A DNA stretch of 64,000 nt from an uncultured Collinsella sp. Lineage in GTDB: Bacteria > Actinomycetota > Coriobacteriia > Coriobacteriales > Coriobacteriaceae. The position numbers and the translations under genes are program-made. The stretch covers positions 7,582-71,581 of the forward strand of contig UPXY01000007.1 in the NCBI GenBank assembly GCA_900538305.1, written 5' to 3'. The notes under the pieces are model-generated. The model did no database searches, was not told the origin of the DNA, and saw only the letters and a program-made list of their open reading frames with translations. This document shows positions 1-9,821 of this stretch, one piece after another. Numbering within the stretch: the stretch's first letter is position 1; the number at the start of each line of letters is the position of its first letter.

Positions 1-673
1 GCGCCACGGCGGTCTTCACGGCGGCGTCGGCGAGGTCGGGGTAGAAGCCGCGCATCTGCGTGGCGACGAGCATGCCCTTGTAGACGATCGTGCGCGCGCT
101 CATGCTGCATATATAGAAGATCTTGCCGTCGAGTGCATGCTCGGCATCGGCTCGTTTCTCGATGGTGCGGCGGCACAGGTAGAGACGGCGTTCGAAGTCA
201 TCGCCGGCATCGACATCACTCGGCCGCTTTAAAAACGCCTGCAGGATGGTAGGCATGCAGGCGCGTGCCGTCGTTCCCAGGTCATGAGGGTCGGTTGGCA
301 CGGCGCGCCAGAAGAGCACGGGCACGCCCGCCTCGGCGCAGCCATCCTCGAAGACGCGGCGCGCATCGGCCACGCCGTGGTCATCACGAGGGAAGAAAAG
401 CATGGCCACGCCATAATCGCCCTCGTCGGGCAAAAGATGACCGCAACGTTGCGCTTCCTTGCGGAAGAAGTGGTGCGGTACCTGGAAGAGGATGCCCGCG
501 CCGTCGCCGGTGTTGCGTTCGAGCCCCTTGCCGCCGCGATGCTCGAGGTTCACGAGGACGGAGAGGGCATCGTCGAGAATCTGGTGGCTGCGCGTGCCGT
601 CGATGGCGGCGAGCGCACCGATTCCGCAGGCGTCGTGCTCGAACTCCGAGCGGTACAGCGTGGGTTGGCTCAT
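1..673 (-). CDS. gltB: Glutamate synthase large subunit, N-terminal part (runs off the window)
   Basis: Reading the minus strand from 673 gives a protein starting MSQPTLYRSEFEHDACGIGA. The Cys at residue 16, in the context HDACGIG, is the usual amidotransferase nucleophile of glutamate synthase, exposed after removal of a short propeptide. The segment NLEHRGGKGLERNTGDGAGI follows and is typical of the class II glutamine amidotransferase domain. Only about 224 residues are present; the synthase and FMN/Fe-S domains lie beyond the left edge. AAGGAG sits just upstream of the ATG. The enzyme transfers the glutamine amide to 2-oxoglutarate. It is divergent from glutamine synthetase, so the two halves of the GS-GOGAT cycle share one control region. 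Confidence 0.93.
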   Translation of the reverse strand, partial: MSQPTLYRSEFEHDACGIGALAAIDGTRSHQILDDALSVLVNLEHRGGKGLERNTGDGAGILFQVPHHFFRKEAQRCGHLLPDEGDYGVAMLFFPRDDHGVADARRVFEDGCAEAGVPVLFWRAVPTDPHDLGTTARACMPTILQAFLKRPSDVDAGDDFERRLYLCRRTIEKRADAEHALDGKIFYICSMSARTIVYKGMLVATQMRGFYPDLADAAVKTAVA

Positions 674-1233
674 GGTGACTCCTTCTGAGCATATGGATGG
701 GGCGAGCTGTTTCGTTCGCCGCCCCGTTGAAATCCGAGCAGGAACTGGCATGTGATCGCCTCGAATGAAGAAAAACCCATGCCAGTTCCCGCCTGGATTC
801 GTTCGAAGAACGTGGACAGGATGCCGACGCAGGCCAGTCGAGATGCCACGGCGCCCGGATTGGGGCGCTAAGGCGAGCGCTGGTGAGCGGCAGGCGCCGC
901 CATCGTAGGCGCGCCACGTTGCCGTGGGTTTGCAGGCACGTTTCGATTGGATTACGTTTTCGACAACATATGACGACGCTCGCTCGACGCGTTCGCTGCG
1001 CCGCAGGGAAATTTGCTTGGTAGCGGGGGATTTGCTACCCCGCTCGCGTGGTTTTCGCGAATTGCCACCTCTCGCAGGCGCGCATTTCGTCGCGTTGCGG
1101 TACCCTCGAAGATGTTTTTCAGCAGTAACTCGCGCTTAACGACCTCGCAACACAAGACGGCTAACCTGCTTGGTGTTCGCGGACCAGAACCGAACCGACG
1201 CATCGATACGCGTCAAGCGAAGGGAGCGTAAGC
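674..1233. promoter_or_regulatory. Divergent control region between gltB and glutamine synthetase III
   Basis: This 560-bp gap has no convincing gene. It contains a perfect 12-bp inverted repeat (GGAACTGGCATG at 741-752, CATGCCAGTTCC at 778-789) and a smaller hairpin with 7-bp arms (AGCGGGG at 1022-1028, CCCCGCT at 1038-1044). Neither is followed by a T-run, so a regulatory or RNA-structural role is more likely than termination. I could not pick a confident sigma70 promoter. The long leader before the glutamine synthetase start suggests control through the 5' UTR, which is inference. Confidence 0.5.
741..789. repeat. Perfect 12-bp inverted repeat in the gltB-glnN gap
   Basis: GGAACTGGCATG at 741-752 is the exact reverse complement of CATGCCAGTTCC at 778-789, with a 25-nt spacer rich in A (GAAGAAAAAC). 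It begins about 70 bp upstream of the gltB start, in its probable promoter or leader. It may be a two-site operator for a nitrogen regulator or a leader hairpin; the sequence alone does not decide. Confidence 0.6.
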
Positions 1234-3324
<2,091 letters not shown>

Positions 3325-3372
3325 GCTCGACTCGTCAGCCCGCTCGACCGAAGCGATCTCCGCGCGCGCCGC

Positions 3373-3444
3373 GCTAAAAATTGCCGAAACCGTCACGAAG
3401 CAACCTCACATCCTTGCTTCGTGGCGGTTTCGGCATTTTTTAGC
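3373..3444. terminator. Bidirectional terminator between convergent glnN and the PRD regulator
   Basis: Arms 3373-3403 and 3414-3444 are 31 nt each and pair with only two mismatches. The left arm starts with A5 and the right arm ends with T6, so either transcript ends in a hairpin plus U-run. It serves the plus-strand glutamine synthetase gene and the minus-strand regulator. Confidence 0.92.
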
Positions 3445-3504
3445 ACGATGCGAAGGGAGCGAGAATGGGATGATCCTACCGGGCGGGCTGGCAGATTCGG
3501 CGAC

Positions 3505-5445
3505 TTATTCCATCATGCCGGCAAGCGTGTCGATGAACGTTTCGCGGTCGTGGCAGGCAGCGAGGGCAGTCACATGGGTGGGCTCGATGAGCACGGAGAT
3601 GAGCGGGTCGAAGATCTCGTTCAGGATGGCGCGCTCGTGCAGGCTGAAGGAAAGCATAAGGACAAGGCTCACGCTCGAGCCGGCCCAGTCGAGTGGAGCG
3701 GACGGAACAAGAACGGCGATGCCGCTTCGCTCGGCGTGCGGCTTGAGCGCATGGGGCACTGCGACGCAGCCGAACGCGGTGGCCGAGAGGTTTTCGCGCT
3801 CCCATATTTCGCCAGCGTAGCCGGGTTGCACGAAGCCATTGCGCTCAAGCGTTTCGGCAAGGACGTCGATCGCCTGCTCGCGCGAGCTCGCCTGTGCATC
3901 GCGTGCCTCGAAGAGCTCGGGCGTGATGAGCGCCTCGAGCTGCTCGCGGAAGCGAATGCGCCGCTTCTCGTGCTGGATGCGCGAAACAAGGGCGCGGATA
4001 TGCCCCACATCGGAAGGTTTCGGCGCGATGCCAATGCGGTACACGGGAACTTCCGGAACATCGTTGAGCGGCGCGGACGCCAGGATGAGCTCGACGTCGG
4101 GGGTGCGCGAAAGCTCCTCGGGCGAGGTTGCGACGTCGCAGATGAGCACGTCGTCGGGGAAGTTGCGCTCGACGAAGCGCTGCAGGTTCTTATCGATGTT
4201 GTAGTAGGCGGGGCAGAACAGCACGCATTTCACGCGGGCGGCGAGCTGTCGCTGCGCCTCGAGCGCGCTTCCCAGGTGGAACGCGATGTAGGCGATCTCG
4301 TCATCGTTGATGGTGAACCCGGTCTCGGCGGCGATGATGCTCGCGCAGTAGACGCCGCTGTCGTAGAGCAGGGGGCAGGTGGCGCGGATCTCCTCCGTAA
4401 GGGGGTTCCGGGAGAACGACTTTTGATCTGCGCGGGCGAGCAGGTTCTTGATGTGCAGGGCGAAGCGCGCGTAGAACTCGCGTTCCGAGAGGTTGATGAA
4501 GTAGTAGGACTCGATGCCACCAATAAGCCTATTCACCAGCGCAAGACAGTCTTTTCCTACGATCTGCTCGAGTTCCTCGTCCGATTGCGCATCTCCTACG
4601 ATATGCGTCGTGCGTGTGGAAAGTAAAAGCGCGAGCTCTTTGCGTTCGCTTGGCGCGAAGGGCACGCAGAAGTCGTCGCTGAGGTTTTCCGCGATTTCAT
4701 CTGCCATGGCGAGGTCGTGCGCCTGGATGATCGCCGCCGCCGGTTTGTCCGGGCTCTCCACATGCGAGGCCTTGCTGTTGCGTATGCGGTCGATGGCGAT
4801 GGCGATGTGCAGCACGATGTTGACGAGCGAGTAGCCGTTCACGAAGAAGCGGTGCCTATCGAGCGTTTCGACAACGACCTCACGGATGCGGGCGGCGTCG
4901 ATATCGGGGAACGCATGCTGGATGGTGGCGACATCGAGGAAGGACGCCGAAGCTTCGTCGTAGAGGAGCTCGCCCAAGACGCGCCGCTTGTTCTTCTCCG
5001 TCCCATGGACCGAGAGATGACCGTCTGCCTGCACGAGCGTGAGATCGAACGGGGCGAGATGCCGGCGCGCGCGGGAAAGCACGGCGTTCATGGTCGACGT
5101 CGAGACGAAGAGCTCTTCCGCGAGGTCTGCGGTGGAGAGGGGGACGGGGCTGCGCAGCACGCGGTTCACCAGGTAGGCGCTTCGCTCCGCATTCGTTTGC
5201 GGAATGCTCGCGTGCGCCGCCTCGAGGCTCTCGCGGTCGAGGAGGTTCCGAGCGGCATCGATGCGGTACCAGTAGCCCTTCCGGCTCGATTCGATGCACG
5301 TCATGCCCGCTTGCCGGTTTATGGAGTGAACGTAGGAGCGAACGGTGCGCTCGGAGACCCCCACCGCAGCGGCGAGCTCGACCGCCGTGATGGGCTCTGT
5401 GCGCTCCAAGATGATGTGGAGAACCTTGCGTTCGTTTTCCTTCAC
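3505..5445 (-). CDS. PRD-domain transcriptional regulator (LicR/MtlR-like) with EIIB- and EIIA-like domains
   Basis: This 646-residue regulator has an N-terminal winged HTH (residues 1-60), a second HTH-like segment (about 95-130), two PTS regulation domains (about 170-395), an EIIB-like domain with a candidate Cys in VLFCPAYYN, and a C-terminal EIIA(Fru/Mtl)-like domain with VPHAL as the likely phospho-His site. PRD1 keeps the first His (VLHIAIAIDRI), while the position usually held by the second PRD1 His reads LALLLSTR. Such proteins activate PTS operons and are tuned by phosphorylation from HPr and the cognate EIIB. It is divergent from a lactose/cellobiose-type PTS with a GH1 enzyme, its presumed target. 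It does not look like a BglG RNA-binding antiterminator, because the N-terminus is a DNA-binding HTH. Confidence 0.9.
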   Translation of the reverse strand: MKENERKVLHIILERTEPITAVELAAAVGVSERTVRSYVHSINRQAGMTCIESSRKGYWYRIDAARNLLDRESLEAAHASIPQTNAERSAYLVNRVLRSPVPLSTADLAEELFVSTSTMNAVLSRARRHLAPFDLTLVQADGHLSVHGTEKNKRRVLGELLYDEASASFLDVATIQHAFPDIDAARIREVVVETLDRHRFFVNGYSLVNIVLHIAIAIDRIRNSKASHVESPDKPAAAIIQAHDLAMADEIAENLSDDFCVPFAPSERKELALLLSTRTTHIVGDAQSDEELEQIVGKDCLALVNRLIGGIESYYFINLSEREFYARFALHIKNLLARADQKSFSRNPLTEEIRATCPLLYDSGVYCASIIAAETGFTINDDEIAYIAFHLGSALEAQRQLAARVKCVLFCPAYYNIDKNLQRFVERNFPDDVLICDVATSPEELSRTPDVELILASAPLNDVPEVPVYRIGIAPKPSDVGHIRALVSRIQHEKRRIRFREQLEALITPELFEARDAQASSREQAIDVLAETLERNGFVQPGYAGEIWERENLSATAFGCVAVPHALKPHAERSGIAVLVPSAPLDWAGSSVSLVLMLSFSLHERAILNEIFDPLISVLIEPTHVTALAACHDRETFIDTLAGMME

Positions 5446-5636
5446 CGCGTGCCCCTCGGTCTTCTGCCTGCCATGTGGCCGGCACTACATCCTCTCTAGG
5501 CAATTATGCACCATTGCAGGGCGTTGCAGGCTAACCCTGCAAAGATTCGGTCGACGTCCCGTTTTCCGCGTGGTTCGATAACCATGTCGTGCTGTCATGC
5601 CTCGAATGCTCGGGGCGGAACAAGAAGGGAGAGCCG
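5446..5636. promoter_or_regulatory. Divergent promoter region of beta-glucoside PTS cluster 1, with TTGCAGG repeats
   Basis: TTGCAGGG (5514-5521) and CCCTGCAA (5535-5542) form a perfect 8-bp inverted repeat with a 13-nt spacer, and a further direct copy TTGCAGG lies between them (5524-5530). The position between the regulator start and the first PTS gene fits an operator for the LicR-like protein. No clear -35/-10 pair was identified. Confidence 0.5.
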
Positions 5637-5957
5637 ATGAAGAAGCTGAACGTGCTGCTCGTATGCGGATCGGGGGCGAGCTCGGGCTTCATGGCCGCCA
5701 ACATCCGCAAGGCGGCGAGCGCGCGCGGCCTGGACGTGAGCGTCGTGGCGCGCAGCGAGTCCGAGATCGAGAGCTACATCGACGACATCGATGTGCTCAT
5801 GGCAGGCCCGCATCTCGCCTACATCATGGACGAGATCGACGAGTACGCCGAGGAGAACCCCGACCTCAAGGTCATCCTCATGCGCGGAGATTACTACTCC
5901 AAGCTCGATGGCGAGGCCGCCCTCGACCACATGCTCGAGGAGCTCGGCGAGAAGTAG
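5637..5957 (+). CDS. PTS lactose/cellobiose-family EIIB component
   Basis: This 106-residue protein begins MKKLNVLLVCGSGASSGFMA. Cys10 in a P-loop-like turn is the phosphorylated residue of Lac/Cel-type EIIB domains, which pass phosphate from EIIA to the incoming sugar at EIIC. I chose the ATG at 5637 because AAGAAGGGAG lies just upstream; a longer reading from 5589 adds unconserved residues. It opens the operon IIB-IIC-IIA-GH1-HPr. Confidence 0.93.
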   Translation: MKKLNVLLVCGSGASSGFMAANIRKAASARGLDVSVVARSESEIESYIDDIDVLMAGPHLAYIMDEIDEYAEENPDLKVILMRGDYYSKLDGEAALDHMLEELGEK

Positions 5958-6024
5958 CGCCCGCTTCCGCGATTAGGGATCGCCCGCCGTGCGCATCCCG
6001 TCACCCTACGAAAGGAATTGATTC

Positions 6025-7323
6025 ATGGGCTTCATGAATTGGCTGGAAAACAGCTTCGCACCCAAGATGAATGCGATCAGCCGCAACGTCTGGGTCACTG
6101 CCATCAAAGACACCATGCTCCAGATCCTGCCGTTCATCTTCGTCGGCTCCATCTTCTGCGTGGGTACCATCGTTGAAACCTACGTGACGCTGCCGTTCTC
6201 GTTCTGGACGCCGTTCGGTTGGACGATGGGCCTTCTGTCCCTCTTCGTGTCCTTCCTGCTCCCGCTCAACTTCTGCGAGCGCAAGAAACTCCGCAAGACC
6301 CGCCTCGTGGCTGCCTGCTGCGGCGTGTCCTGCTTCCTCATCTCCATCACCCCGCAGGTCATGATCGACGGCACCGTGGGCTTCGGCTCCTCCGCGCTGG
6401 GCGCCGGCGGCATGTTCTGCGCCATGATCACCGGCGTGATCGTGTGCCTGGTGTTCAACCTCTTCGGTAAGTTCACCTTCTTCAAGGAGGACAGCGTCAT
6501 CCCCGACTTCGTGCGTCAGTGGTTCGACGCCCTCCTGCCCATCACGATCGTCGTCTTCGGCATGTTCTTCGTCGTCCAGGTGCTCAACGTCAACCTGTAC
6601 GCGCTCGTCGTGAGCATCTTCATGCCGCTCCAGGACGTGCTCAACACCCCGTGGGGCATGAGCCTCTTCTGGTTCATCACCTGCTTCATCTATTCCATGG
6701 GCATCTCTGGCTGGGTGCTTTCGCCTATCCAGACCCCTGTTCAGATGGCCACCATCGCCGTGAACCTCGAGCTTATCGCTGCCGGCACCGCTACGGCCGA
6801 TAACATGGGCATCTTCAACTACACCCTCATGTTCGTGACCTATATGTGGTGGGGTGGCATCGGTTCGACCATGCCGCTCGTCATTATGATGCTCTTCTCG
6901 AAGGCCAAGGAGCTCAAGGCGCTCGGCCGCGCCTGCATCGCACCGGCGCTCTTCAACATCAACGAGCCCGTCGTCTTCGGTGCCATCGCTTGGCGTCCCG
7001 TCATGATGGTCGCCATGTGGCTCCAGGGCATCCTCATCCCGCTCTTCACCTACCTGGGCGTGAAGGTGCTCCAGATCGCGCCGTTCAACAACATCCAGTT
7101 CGACCTCTGGTACTGCCCGTACCCCATCGGCACCTGGATCTCCACGCAGTCCATCGCGGCCGTGCTGTTCGTGATCGCGTCCTTCGTGGTGTCCGCCGCC
7201 ATCTGGTACCCGTTCTTCAAGACGTATGAGAAGCAGCTCCTCGCCGAGGAGGCCGAGGCTGAAGCTAAGGCCGAGGCCAAGGCCGCCAAGAAGGCCGCCC
7301 GCATCGAGGCCGCCGAGGCGTAA
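6025..7323 (+). CDS. PTS lactose/cellobiose-family EIIC permease
   Basis: This 432-residue membrane protein has many hydrophobic segments and the hallmark NINEPVVFGAIAW near residue 312, part of the EIIC substrate-binding loop. The C-terminal tail after about residue 400 is highly charged (Glu/Lys/Ala repeats) and cytoplasmic. It carries and phosphorylates a beta-glucoside-like sugar together with the EIIB and EIIA on either side. Codon choice is strongly biased to G/C-ending codons, suggesting high expression. AAAGGAA precedes the ATG. Confidence 0.93.
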   Translation: MGFMNWLENSFAPKMNAISRNVWVTAIKDTMLQILPFIFVGSIFCVGTIVETYVTLPFSFWTPFGWTMGLLSLFVSFLLPLNFCERKKLRKTRLVAACCGVSCFLISITPQVMIDGTVGFGSSALGAGGMFCAMITGVIVCLVFNLFGKFTFFKEDSVIPDFVRQWFDALLPITIVVFGMFFVVQVLNVNLYALVVSIFMPLQDVLNTPWGMSLFWFITCFIYSMGISGWVLSPIQTPVQMATIAVNLELIAAGTATADNMGIFNYTLMFVTYMWWGGIGSTMPLVIMMLFSKAKELKALGRACIAPALFNINEPVVFGAIAWRPVMMVAMWLQGILIPLFTYLGVKVLQIAPFNNIQFDLWYCPYPIGTWISTQSIAAVLFVIASFVVSAAIWYPFFKTYEKQLLAEEAEAEAKAEAKAAKKAARIEAAEA

Positions 7324-7393
7324 GCTTCACCATCGCGCCGGGTGCCGCCCCACGCTGCACCCGGTTCCAACTCATACCGAGAAGGAGGTATCC

Positions 7394-7738
7394 ATGGACG
7401 AGAAGACCGTTCAGAGCGCGATGGAGATCATCCTGAACGCCGGCGACGCGCGCCTTAAGAACAAGGAGGCGCTCGAGGCCGTGGCACAGGGCGATCTGGC
7501 TGCCGCGCACGAGAAGATGGCCGAGGCCCATGCCAAGATCACCGAGGCGCATCGCGTGCAGACCGATGCGATCCAGGGCGAGGCGGCGGGCGAGAAGATG
7601 GAGTACTCGCTCCTCTTCACGCACGCGCAGGACACCCTCATGACCATCAACAGCGAGATCACCATCACCAAGCAGCTTGTGAGCGTGTTCGAGGCCTACG
7701 ACGCGCGCATCGCCGCGCTCGAGGCGAAGCTTGCATAA
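7394..7738 (+). CDS. PTS lactose/cellobiose-family EIIA component
   Basis: This 114-residue, all-helical protein carries His77 in LLFTHAQDTLM, the phospho-His of Lac/Cel EIIA proteins, which work as trimers taking phosphate from HPr. The start at 7394 follows GAAGGAGG by a normal distance; readings from further upstream would run through the intergenic gap. It sits between EIIC and the GH1 gene. Confidence 0.94.
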   Translation: MDEKTVQSAMEIILNAGDARLKNKEALEAVAQGDLAAAHEKMAEAHAKITEAHRVQTDAIQGEAAGEKMEYSLLFTHAQDTLMTINSEITITKQLVSVFEAYDARIAALEAKLA

Positions 7739-7763
7739 GCGAGGTTTGAAAGGATCGCAGCAT

Positions 7764-9215
7764 ATGCTTACGACTCCCAAAGGATTCCCCAGCGACTTCA
7801 TGTGGGGCGGTGCGGTAGCCGCGAACCAGTGCGAGGGCGCTTGGGATGTCGACGGAAAGGGCATCAGCGTCGCCGACATCAACGAGTTCTACGACAACAT
7901 TGCGGTCGACAAGAAGGAGAACGGCGAGATCACCGCTGAATATGTACGCGGTGCCATCGCTGCTGGCCCGGAGCGCATCTTCCCCAAGCGCAACGCCATC
8001 GACTTCTATCACACCTATCCCGAGGATCTGAAGCTCCTTGCGGGGTTGGGTCTCAAGACGTTCCGTACCTCGATCGACTGGGCGCGCATCTTCCCCAACG
8101 GCGACGATGCCGAACCCAACGAGGCTGGTCTTGCATTCTACGATCGCCTCTTCGACGAGATCCGCGCGAACGGCATGGAGCCGCTCGTCACCATCTCTCA
8201 CTACGAGATGCCCATCAATCTCACACTGAACTACACCGGTTGGTACTCGCGTGAGGTCATCGACTTTTTCGTGCGGTATTGCCAGGTCGTGTTCGATCGC
8301 TTCGCGAGCAAGGTGAAGTACTGGGTCGTGGTGAATCAGGTGAACTTCGTGGCGCTCGAGAGCTTCAACCACTTGGGTGTGGCGGCCGATAAGGTCGACG
8401 ACCTGCTCTCGGCGAAGTATCAGGCTGTGCACCACGAACTTCTCGCCATGGCGAAGGCGACGAAGTATGCGCACGAGCATTATCCGGATCTGCAGATCGG
8501 CGTCATGGTGGGCGGCAGCCTTGCCTATGCGGCATCGAGCAAACCCGCCGACGTGCTTGCCGCGATGCGTCACAACCAGATGGAGTGCTTCTGCACGGAC
8601 ATCTTGCTGCGCGGCGTCTACCCTGGGTATGCCACGCGTTTCTTCGAGGACTTCGGCATCCATGTCGAGGTTTCCGACGAGGACCTTGCCGTGTGGGCAG
8701 ACCCCGCGGCGCTCGGCGACTTCTTCGCCATGTCGTATTACTACACCGAGATGGTGACGGCCGAGGGCTTCGCTCAGAACAACCGCGGCACCCGCAACCC
8801 CGAGCTCGAGGCGAGTCCGTGGGGCTGGACGGTCGACCCGCAGGGCTTCCGCTTTATGCTGAACATGTATTACGACCGCTATCAGAAGCCCGTTTACATT
8901 TTGGAGAACGGCCTGGGCGCATACGACAAGGTCGAGGAAGACGGATCGATTCACGATACGTACCGCATCGACTACCTGCGCGCGCACATCGAGCAGTTGC
9001 GCGAGGCAATTCTGGACGGTGTCGATGTTCGCGGCTACTACGCATGGGGACCCATCGATATCGTGAGCTGCTCGTCTTCCGAGATGAGCAAGCGCTATGG
9101 CTTCATCTACGTCGACCTTGACGATTACGGCCACGGCACTGGCAAGCGCTCGCTCAAGGACAGCTATGCCTGGTACCAGAAGGTCATCGCCACGAACGGC
9201 GAGGATCTGGCGTAA
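7764..9215 (+). CDS. GH1 6-phospho-beta-glucosidase-like enzyme with Gln in place of the acid/base Glu
   Basis: This 483-residue TIM-barrel GH1 protein starts with the family signature FMWGGAVAANQCEGA. The tail segment SSSEMSKRYGFIYVD is the phosphate-binding loop seen in 6-phospho-glycosidases. The nucleophile is intact (Glu381 in ILENG), but the strand-4 motif usually reading NEP or NEI is VVVNQVN here, so residue 192 is Gln (codon CAG at 8337). In plant myrosinases a Gln at this position goes with hydrolysis of S-glycosides whose leaving group needs no acid catalyst. The target may therefore be a phospho-thioglucoside or another activated aglycone (inference). The ATG at 7764 follows AAAGGA; it lies in a tight operon after EIIA. 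Confidence 0.9.
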   Translation: MLTTPKGFPSDFMWGGAVAANQCEGAWDVDGKGISVADINEFYDNIAVDKKENGEITAEYVRGAIAAGPERIFPKRNAIDFYHTYPEDLKLLAGLGLKTFRTSIDWARIFPNGDDAEPNEAGLAFYDRLFDEIRANGMEPLVTISHYEMPINLTLNYTGWYSREVIDFFVRYCQVVFDRFASKVKYWVVVNQVNFVALESFNHLGVAADKVDDLLSAKYQAVHHELLAMAKATKYAHEHYPDLQIGVMVGGSLAYAASSKPADVLAAMRHNQMECFCTDILLRGVYPGYATRFFEDFGIHVEVSDEDLAVWADPAALGDFFAMSYYYTEMVTAEGFAQNNRGTRNPELEASPWGWTVDPQGFRFMLNMYYDRYQKPVYILENGLGAYDKVEEDGSIHDTYRIDYLRAHIEQLREAILDGVDVRGYYAWGPIDIVSCSSSEMSKRYGFIYVDLDDYGHGTGKRSLKDSYAWYQKVIATNGEDLA

Positions 9216-9274
9216 GGTGCACCTGATTCGCGGCGGGGCGGGCTCGCTTCGCCGCGCGCATGAAGGAGACGGTC

Positions 9275-9547
9275 ATGTATTCAAAGGTAACGACGATCGC
9301 GAACCCGAGCGGCCTGCATGCGCGCCCGGCGGCCGTGTTCGTAAAGGCAGCTTCGGATTTCGCGTCGAAGATCACCCTGCGCAAGAACGAGGATGGCGCT
9401 CCCGAGCGCGATGCGAAATCCATCCTCATGGTTATGGGTATGGGGCTCGGCTCCGGTTCCGAGGTTGAGATTTCCGCCGAGGGCGCAGACGAGCAGGAAG
9501 CTGTCGACGCGCTCGTGGCGCTTATCGAAAGCGGTTGCGGCGAGTAA
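9275..9547 (+). CDS. HPr phosphocarrier protein encoded inside the PTS operon
   Basis: This 90-residue protein has the HPr active-site segment NPSGLHARPAA with phospho-acceptor His15. AKSILMVMGMG places Ser49 where the regulatory Ser46 of HPr is expected. The start at 9275 is chosen because AAGGAG lies just before it; an ATG at 9260 overlaps that ribosome site. HPr carries phosphate from enzyme I to EIIA proteins. Its place as last gene of a sugar-specific operon, rather than next to ptsI, suggests a dedicated or sugar-induced copy. Whether this is the only ptsH of the genome cannot be told from the window. Confidence 0.93.
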   Translation: MYSKVTTIANPSGLHARPAAVFVKAASDFASKITLRKNEDGAPERDAKSILMVMGMGLGSGSEVEISAEGADEQEAVDALVALIESGCGE

Positions 9548-9601
9548 TCGCAAGGATTTGGCAAACCGACCCGGGTTCTCCCCAGGTATCCCGGGTGGTA
9601 T

Positions 9602-9637
9602 GGCGGTAGCAGGCACGGCTCTGCTACCGCCGTTTTT
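9602..9637 (+). terminator. Intrinsic terminator of PTS operon 1
   Basis: An 11-bp perfect stem (GGCGGTAGCAG at 9602-9612, CTGCTACCGCC at 9621-9631) with an 8-nt loop is followed by T5. It closes the IIB-IIC-IIA-GH1-HPr operon. Confidence 0.92.
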
Positions 9638-9639
9638 AT

Positions 9640-9706
9640 GGGTTGGTTGGGGACGGGTTCGTTCCAACCCCTTTTGGGTTGGTTGGGGACGGGTTCGTTT
9701 CAACCC
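9640..9706. repeat. Tandem REP-like repeats containing GGTTGGGGACGGGTTCGTT
   Basis: Two 31-nt units (9640-9670 and 9676-9706) differ at one base. Each begins GGGTTGG and ends CCAACCC or TCAACCC, so each can fold on itself. The GGGGACGGG core recurs at 27167, near 27298, at 31412 and in altered form near 32793. The rest of the gap to 9821 has only imperfect palindromes. Confidence 0.75.
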
Positions 9707-9821
9707 ATGCGGGCGGCGTCCCCTCGCACTGGTCCTGACGTGCCCGGCCAGCTGTACCAGCCCTGTTGCGCTAGCTCCGCCGCGCTGGTTCTAGCGCGCC
9801 CGCCCGGTTGCGGCCGCTCCG

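Noticed and set aside
265..755. Several plus-strand open frames over the first 700 bases
   Set aside because: They are shadows of the minus-strand glutamate synthase gene, which reads through this stretch with its catalytic Cys.
7665..9134. 489-codon open frame antisense to the cluster 1 GH1 gene
   Set aside because: Shadow of the sense gene; no motifs, and it would span the operon's coding sequence.
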